Shown here: positions 56,580 through 64,000 of the stretch, piece by piece
Numbering within the stretch: the first letter of the stretch is position 1
Layout of the letters: every line of letters begins with the position of its first letter
Source of the DNA: Periplaneta americana
Taxonomy: Eukaryota > Arthropoda > Insecta > Blattodea > Blattidae
DNA length: 64,000 nt
Assembly (NCBI RefSeq): GCF_040183065.1
Contig: NC_091127.1
Span: 25,951,891-26,015,890, forward strand
Direction of reading: 5' to 3'
Program-made: the position numbers and the translations under genes
Notes under the pieces: generated by a model
Told to the model about the DNA's origin: nothing
Databases searched by the model: none
The model's input: only the letters and a program-made list of their open reading frames with translations

Positions 56580-57955
56580 CTAGACCTATTTTGGACAAGA
56601 AAGAAAAAATGCAGACGCTTTTGTGCTAACAAAATAAATATTTGAAATTACATATACATCTTCAGTTTCCTTGCTGTGCGAGTGTACGTACCTAAGAAAA
56701 AACACAAAGAATTAACAAGGGAACATTCAACACTGGAAGGTTTATAGGACCTTCAAATTTTGTATAGTGAGAAGTCGTATTTATAACAAATTTTCTAGGG
56801 GAAAAAAATTTCGAAAACGATTTATAAGAGAGTTAAATAATACTTAGAATATTAGTAGAAGTTTGGTAGTTTGGAACCATGTTTCGTGGGTGAAACAATG
56901 GCCATTAACAGAATGCAACCTGCTTGCATACCTTTAAATGACACTGTACCTGAAGTATTATAACACAGAGCCTCTCAAGAAACGTCGTAATGACGAGGTT
57001 CTGTCTAAAGTTACTTTCTAATACTAATTCATCAAATTAACTTACTTTTAATTTAATGGCCCCATTAAACTACAGAGACTTTCTGAATGCATGGAATAAA
57101 GGAATACTACTATTAGAACAATGGTGGAATGAGAGCTGGAAGATCGTTCTCTTAATAAGCTGTGGTTCAGCTCCATAAGAATTGCATCCATAAATGTTTT
57201 CAGCTTGACAGAAGTTCAAAATTATGACACCCACGGTTTGATCTGTATTGAGTTCTCGTGTACTTGGCAATTCTCCAAAGATGACCAACCAATTGCTAAT
57301 AAGCTAACTTGACTTGTTACACACTACATAAACAGCGGCCAGAATGTGCATATAATGTAATAAACAATGAAATTGTGTTTTCTGTTTACTGTAAAGTCCA
57401 TAATTCATGTGTAGATAAACAATGGCTGCATCCCAATAGAAGATATAGCATTAAAATTCAATGTTACAGAAATTTTACACCTTTCCTTCAAGATTCGTAA
57501 TAAAATTCAGGAGCAAAATGTGTACAGCATTCGGAAATTCTAATGCTGGTGAAGTATAATGTGACAAATAAGAGTGTAAAATTCTTAGAAGTCAATACAT
57601 TTAAGCTAACTTACAATGCATGTAGAAATTTCTTACTGAAATTGTGTAATACAAAAAAACATTTAGTTAGTAAATAATAAAAATGATTGGAAACAAATAC
57701 AGAAAGAGGCAGCGAAAAATTACCGCATTATGCAGAGGACATCGGGGAACAGTTTGTTTGCAATCCATTGCTAGACTCACTGGTAAACTGTAGCAGTGCA
57801 GGCGGGCATTCAGTTTCATTACGATAGCCCTAAAAAATTCCTGAGTGGTGGGGATGGAGTGCATGAACAGCAGGAAGCGTACGGAGTTATTAAGTAGCGT
57901 TGCATTACTACACTTGTTATTGAACATTACTTGTGTTATTTGTGTTTGCTATCAG
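56580..57955. other. No recognised feature
   Basis: Short frames at 57070-57927 show no domain. Confidence 0.4.
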
Positions 57956-57956
57956 T

Positions 57957-58560
57957 ATGGTGACATACAGTATTGCACAACAGATGTTTTTAGTTGAGAT
58001 GTTTCTCCTAAAGAAGAAATCGTATGACAGTACCGTTTGCAAGTTTCCATGTTAGTTCTGTGACACTGCAATGCCTTCAAGACAATATACAACCAAGTTA
58101 TTCAGAAAATGGTGAGAAACAGGGTCTGTTTTAAACAAAAAGAGAGAACCACAGCAGAGGGTATTAACAGAGGAGAAGCTTGCAGATATTCAAGCAAGAA
58201 TTGAAACCAGCTCGAGGAAATTTTCACGTTGAATGGCGACGAGTGTGGTATTTCACAAAAATTGGCATTGCGGGGACTGAAAATGCCACACTTTCGTTTA
58301 TACAAAGTGTCGGTGGTTCATCAATTAACACAACGGGATCCAGTAGCCCACGTAAATTTCTCTCTGTGGATGCTGCAGTCTATCCATGATGGTATTGTCC
58401 ATCCCTTTTTAATTAAGACGGAAGAAGCTTTCCTCATGTACTGTATGAAACTTCTTTTCACAATCAGAAAGTCGGTGTTTGGTGTGGCATTACTGCACAC
58501 AGAGTAATTGGCCCTTACTTCTTTTATGATACATTAACTCGGAACAATATGTGCCCTGGA
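57957..58560 (+). pseudogene. Mariner-like transposase pseudogene
   Basis: Frame 1 from 57957 reads QQMFLVEMFLLKKKSYDSTV, then MPSRQYTTKLFRKW-stop-ETGSVLNKK and RVLTEEKLADIQARIETS, the N-terminal domain of a large mariner-like family. After a frame change near 58230 come YKVSVVHQLTQRDPVAH, VNFSLWMLQSIHDGI, then HNQKVGVWCGITAHRVIGP-like bases at 58460-58515. Multiple stops and frameshifts. The C-terminal Asp region is not visible. No terminal repeats were identified. Confidence 0.75.
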
Positions 58561-58689
58561 GAATGAATTCAGACGAGTCATATCTGAAATTTCAGAGGCG
58601 GAGATACGAGTAAATTTTTTAACATGATGCAACATTTGTATCGATAATGCTGGACATCATTTTCAACAGCTGCTTTGATGAAAGGTAAG

Positions 58690-59215
58690 AACTACTACAT
58701 GGTCTGTGGATAAGCTTCGGGGCTTCTACCATGTTGTCTTGGTATTGGTGGCTGACGTTTCGACCGCTATGTTGTGGTCATCTTCAGAGCAGTTGGATAA
58801 GGAAACAATCTGCAAGCTCGTAAAATGATGAATGTCACATTTCTGTTAAGGATTAGACAATGATCTAATTGAGTCTATAACTGCAAGATGTAGTACTGTT
58901 TCTATAGAAAATAAAGGAAAGGATTACTGTATTCGTGGTGAAAATTCTCCTTATTACCATTTTTCATACGAACAACATTAAATTTGTAGTGATCCATGAA
59001 TTAGATAATGACATCAACCTTAACAAAACTGTGGCATTCATCGTTTTTCCCGCGAACTCTTCATATAGTATATATAAATATACGAGCTCGCAGACTATTT
59101 CCTTATCCAACTACTCTGAAGATGACCACAACACAGTGGTCGAAATGTCAGCCACCAACACCAAGACAACGCAGTAGAAGCCCCGAAGCTTATTCACAGA
59201 CCATGTACACCAGCC
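58690..59215. mobile_element. Foldback element with hammerhead-like hairpins
   Basis: Inverted arms of about 135 bp (58690-58826 and 59077-59215) share CATGGTCTGTGGATAAGCTT, GGGGCTTCTAC and CTTATCCAACT. The middle of about 250 bp is unrelated. Each arm, read outward from the centre, contains CTGAAGATGACCACAACA, a GTGGTC return strand and CGAAA. That is close to the hammerhead core CUGANGA-stem II-GAAA, with one extra U before the stem. The same kind of motif is common near Penelope-like elements. No clear target duplication. Confidence 0.65.
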
Positions 59216-60208
59216 GCGGAAGCCTACGCGAACACTTACGAAGTACTACAGTTTTTAACTTCATTCATTCATTCATTAGGTAACTTTTAACTAATAATTT
59301 AAGCTTACTGTAATGAAACTGAACACCTGCCCACACTGCTACAGCTTACCGGTGAGTTGAGCAATGGGTTGCAGGCAATTTGTTTCTCGACATCTCCTGC
59401 AAAGTACAGTAACTTTCACTGCCTCTCTCTGTACTTTCAAGTAAAAGAATGCAAATGCATATTTAGAATAAACTTTATATGCTACATCTCGTTCAATCCA
59501 GTTATACTTTACAACTGGTCAATAATACAAAACCTCACTATTCTAACCTCTGACAAGTAATGTCAGGAGCTGAAATGATCAAAAGTATATACTTTATAAA
59601 CAGAAGTTATGAAGACTAACTTTGTACATAATTACGTACAGGTGAATAACTGTGGTATCTTACACACAGGCTCCAAGATTTCTTCTGTCTGCCCCAGTGT
59701 TAATGGCTATCGTGACCTTATCTCTGCAGAAGAAAATCATATTTCTTAATTAAACCAATTTACAACAAATATTTAGTAATTATTAAGTTCCTTGCTGCTC
59801 GGTAAATGTGAAGCTAACAGCAAGCAACATGTGAACAAAACATATTAAAGGAACTATTACAACCAATAAAAATTATTTCTATCAAATAAAAACTGACCAA
59901 AGTAAAAAATGCATATAAAGAAAAACTATGATTGCGAACAATGGTAAAAAGTCTAGCATTGGCAATATGAAATAAACTAAAGAGAAATAAAAATTAAGTA
60001 AAAGCATTAAACCTTTTGTACTTCACAAAAATATCTTCCTTCATCCCTTCTCCAATCACAGTCTATTGAATATACTGGAGATTCAAGTCTGTAATTAACA
60101 GGTACTGTACATGATATCTCTGAAATTACCTATAATCCCTATTTGACAGTAAACATTTTATCTGCACTTATGTGTAAAATTTCTGCAAGTATAGCAGTAC
60201 TAGTGGTA

Positions 60209-60210
<2 letters not shown>
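59216..60210. other. No recognised feature
   Basis: TTCATTCATTCATTCATT at 59262 is a short tetranucleotide tract. No gene. Confidence 0.4.

Positions 60211-60213
<3 letters not shown>

Positions 60214-60269
<56 letters not shown>
60214..60269. repeat. (TAA)n microsatellite
   Basis: About 18 uninterrupted units. Confidence 0.95.
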
Positions 60270-60270
<1 letters not shown>

Positions 60271-61549
60271 TCATACAAAATCTTAATCAACGGGTGATAA
60301 TGTCACATTTCAACAGCTTACGACATGAAATTCTATAATTTTTTAAAGAAATTAAAACTCTGTAGCTACAGAAATCAGTTTAAAAACACTGCTACAAATT
60401 ATATATGAAATTAAAAATACAATGTCTTTAAAAAAATGAGATATTTTCAAAGAAATGAAGTACTAAAAATTATATCGACATTCTATTCACACAAGTCTTC
60501 AGCTATTAATGCTCTATCATCAACAGTGACATAATTCGATATCACGTTAACATAATCTGTGATGTATATGTCATAGCATTATCATACAATACAGGTACGG
60601 TTGTCATAATGAAGCAAACATCTGGATTGTTACAAAACTGAAGGCGGGTAGAAGCATATCTTTGTAGGCACTGCCATCATTCATTCAAGAATATTCTACC
60701 TCAGTAAAATTTTTGGACGTTTCTAAGTCTGATTTCACAAAACTGAAACGTCTTCATATGACATGTCTACCACTTAAGCTGAACCCTGTAAACAGTTCTG
60801 GTCTCTCATTTCCTAATAGAGCACGATTTCACTCTCTTTTATTTTGCTTTACAAAAACTGCGAGAATGAGCAATATTATTAGTAGGTCTAGGATTTTTAG
60901 GTAAATAAATTTTTTTTTTTTTGCATTGTAATAGAAACTCGTAGTTGTGTTTTAAGTTTCGGACAAGGTCATATGAGCATATACTCAATTTTATTTTACA
61001 CACAAACACATATTTTTAATTTTTTTAATGTAAATACATATTTTGAAATATTCACTTAAGAACACACAAAAATTAAGTTTTCATCAAATAATTTTCGACA
61101 AAAGCACATTTCAGATTAATCATCACCCAAATGTTCAGTGCAGTTGCTTAGACATGACAGCTGGCAACTGTTTCTCAGAATTGCCTATCTGTGGACCTGC
61201 TCTCTCACCACAAGCGATAAGAGCTGTCACCACTAAAATATTGTAACTAACACACATAAACACTGATGTGTCATTTAGGAGTGCCTTGTAGTTATCATAA
61301 CGCTGATTCAGAAACCAGTTATAATTTCATAAACATCAGTTGCCTCTGTCTTCGTTTCCAATCATAAACATATCCCTAGGGAGCGCATGTTGTTTTTCAA
61401 TGATCAGGGTGCTCTTTTTCTTGGTACAAGGCACTGTTCCACGATAATTGTCAGCCATTAGTGATGGACAACTTGAGGACGAATCTCATTGTGTACTGTA
61501 ATTCTTCAGCAGTTGGCAAGACAGCGTAATTTATACTGGTCAGTACTGC
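60270..61549. other. No recognised feature
   Basis: Short frames only. A poly-T tract lies at 60910-60921. Confidence 0.4.
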
Positions 61550-61563
61550 ATATTGTTTATATA

Positions 61564-61907
61564 AATAATCTGTGGCGCTACAGCCCGTGAAGGGCCTAGA
61601 CCAACCTCTGGCTGCTGGCCTCACGCCCACATGCCGAAGCAGAGGTGGACGATCATCCAACCAGAATGGAGGTATCGTGTGGTTAGGACGATGATCCCCC
61701 CCAGCCGTTATACCTGGTATTCGCAACCGGATTTCACTACCTATCGTAGCTCCCCAAGTGCATCACGATGCTGGGTGGGCACCGGTCCCATACACTGGCC
61801 GAAATTTCATGAGAAAATTTCTTCCCCCATGAGGACTCGAACCAGCGCGCATTCCGTAACGCAGGTCCTAGGCAGGATGCCTTAGACCGCGACGCCACAG
61901 CGCGGGA
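61564..61907 (-). mobile_element. SINE D, full copy
   Basis: Reverse orientation. The head at the right end has B box GGTTCGAGTCC (antisense at 61833-61843) and a GTGGCGTCGCGGTCTAAGGC A-box region. The body includes GCCCACCCAGCATCGTGATG and the 3' end CGGGCTGTAGCGCCACAG. Flanked by an exact 15-bp duplication, CATATTGTTTATATA (61549-61563, 61908-61922). The degraded relative is at 23830-24030. The overlapping short frames are not genes. Confidence 0.9.
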
Positions 61908-61922
61908 CATATTGTTTATATA

Positions 61923-62200
61923 CTCTCATAAAATAATTGAAACATAATTAAATATTTTTCCTTTTTTGTCACATATTTTTCCGATTTTCAGCATATAAAA
62001 AATAAATATTTTCCCGATTTTTAGCACCTAAAAATCAGAGTCCTAATTATTAGTCTAAAGGTTACAATGTCGGCTTTCCATGGTGAAAAATCATCTTTAA
62101 GTCCTGAAAAGTTCGAGTAGACCCTACAAGGGAGAAAGATGGTTTTTGCTGCAGCTTATCATACTAAATTCACGTTTCCAATATCATTATTTCACTATTT

Positions 62201-62234
<34 letters not shown>

Positions 62235-63743
62235 TTCCTTAATGCAACATAAATCCAGCTCATATGTTGCACTAGGTCAAAGTGATCTAGAGTTTTGGCA
62301 AGCTATTCTTAGAGAGACAGAATTGGGTCAATATGAAGAAATATAATAATTTATGAAGAAGACAGCCTAACAAAAGTCCATGCCATGCCACCCGCCTTTG
62401 TTCTTATGCTTTGCTCTAGCAATCAGATATTTGTTATTTAATAATGACAGTTCTACTTTCAGCTACCAGTTGCCCAGCTGATAATCATAAGCCATAGACA
62501 TGTGACATCACTGCATACATTCTAACTTAATATACATATATGTAGATACTTAGCTGTATTATACATAACAAGGTTACTGCACTACAATTCAACAATGCCT
62601 ACCATTATAGAATGGTCGTGTAATAGGAACATTAAGACCCAAAATGTAATCTTCAGTGGAAGTACAGATATAAAAGAAGTAATATGCAATCCAACATGCA
62701 TATTAGAGTAAAACATTTAAAAAAAAAAAGAAAAAAAAAAGAGTGAAAGGAGATTCACAAAATCCCAATGATTGCGTGAATATGGCTTTGTTTTATTATT
62801 TTGTATTTTATTGTTTTTGTACCATCAGGGATTTCTTTTATTGTTTAGTATTTTTATTGTATTCGATTTTTGGTTATTAAAAATATGACTAAATTGCTTA
62901 TTCACTTGCAAATATATTATGAAACACTCGGCAGATTGCAGCACACATATGCTTTGGCATGTGCAGCATCTAGCGGAGACTTCTTGAACTTCGTGTTATG
63001 CTAAAAATGTCAGATTTCTCATCAACTGTACTTCGAACAAAGACATATTCACATCAAAACATAGCAGATCTTCCTATACTGTGACTCGTTCAACAAAGTT
63101 AGAATATAATTATCATTCAACATTACGACCTTAAGATTGTTTGATACATGAATAATTCAAATAACTGACAATAAGTACTATTCTGTTTCAATCTTGCTTA
63201 AGATTTAACTTTAAGTTCAAATTGTAGGGATATTTTTACTAATGTGTAATGTGTATGTGAGTAAGGAACAATTTTTAAATGTTGGCCTACCATGACACTC
63301 AATTCCACTTGAACTATGAGCTGTTATTCGAAAAAGAACTTTGATAATAAATAAATGATTATGAGTAATAAAATTTTAGAGATCAAGAACATCTTGAGAT
63401 TCTGTAAGATCATAGGTCCTAACACAGCAAATGTTCATGACGACATTGAAAAATACGAGAAACAAAAGATAGTGTATAAGATCTTATATTAAGGTAAACA
63501 TATATATTGTGAATAAAAATAAAAAATATATATATATTTCTTAATGTTTCCAGTTGTTGCACGCTATTGCCAATTAAAAGCATGTACGAGTTTTATGTTC
63601 GAATTCATTTATAAACCAAAATGGAATAATTTTATGAATTAAATCTAAACTCATATTCAATGTGTGCAAATGAAGAGAAAATTTCATCTTATAAAAGAAA
63701 AACAAACACACACGATTAAGTATCTTAACTAAAAGTAATACAG

Positions 63744-63775
<32 letters not shown>

Positions 63776-64000
63776 TTGTATGGGCCTATTGGCCCAATCC
63801 ACTCTCCATTGAAACATGTGGCAGATCATCCTTCCAACATATGGGGACTGCAGCAAATAGGGATTATAAAGAATGGACACTGAACGAATTTGCGTGTATT
63901 TTGTTTCTCTGTGTGCCAGCGGTTAATTCTACTTTCAAGCGCTAGAGGTTAGTGTAATCGAGCATAGGCTAAGATAATAATTGAGAATAGAGTTGAGACA
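61923..64000. other. No gene; (TCA)n tracts
   Basis: (TCA)n at 62203-62234 and 63746-63774, poly-A at 62718-62740, and (AT)n at about 63520-63538. The second TCA tract is followed by TATGGGCCTATTGGCCCAAT, which may be the edge of another retroelement. Nothing else was recognised. Confidence 0.45.

Overview
The window is AT-rich insect nuclear DNA, and I could not recognise one convincing host protein-coding exon in 64 kb. The evidence for an insect is: TTAGG runs (the insect telomere repeat), several tRNA-headed SINE families, many Tc1/mariner, hAT and PIF/Harbinger-type remnants, and RTE, Jockey/CR1-like and Penelope-like retroelements, all with eukaryotic codon use and none with bacterial operon structure. 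The SINE and LINE types look to me most like a cockroach or termite (Blattodea); that placement is inference. The window is best read as an intergenic or long-intron stretch built from layered transposons.

Layout. 1-9.4 kb: SINE A copies with exact target-site duplications, two palindromic tRNA-bearing elements, a TA-flanked DNA element (2523-3497), decayed LINE reverse transcriptase, RTE fragments, and a Penelope-like element with a GIY-YIG end (8155-8967). 9.4-14.1 kb: two direct copies of one dispersed repeat, the first ending exactly where a 1,240-bp (GT)n array starts. 14.2-17.3 kb: SINE B, LINE remnants, an ATT-rich higher-order array, then pentanucleotide repeats that grade into TTAGG. 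18-27 kb: hAT and Tc1/mariner elements and two further SINE families. 27.2-29.05 kb: a tetranucleotide array. 29.6-35 kb: MITEs and nested LINEs, including an RTE element (32090-34457) inserted in a Jockey/CR1-like LINE. 36-42.6 kb: MITEs, a hAT relic, and the second palindromic tRNA element, itself split by a Harbinger-type MITE. 42.6-52.4 kb: mostly featureless, with a mariner-like element with ~270-bp terminal inverted repeats and an RTE tail split by a TTAA element. 52.4-64 kb: a MITE holding SINE C, a DD34D mariner, another mariner-like pseudogene, a foldback element with hammerhead-like hairpins, and an intact SINE D.

How the parts relate. Nothing here forms a host pathway. The functional logic is parasitic: the non-autonomous SINEs need LINE machinery, the MITEs need transposases encoded elsewhere, and every transposase or reverse transcriptase that I can read is truncated, frameshifted or stopped. 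Five nested insertions (29841-30091, 32090-34457, 41685-42069, 48083-48821, 52622-52896) give relative ages. The best candidate for something under-described is the inverted-dimer element that carries tRNA-Tyr-like heads on both strands (1888-2467 and 41531-42576), with long target-site duplications at both loci.
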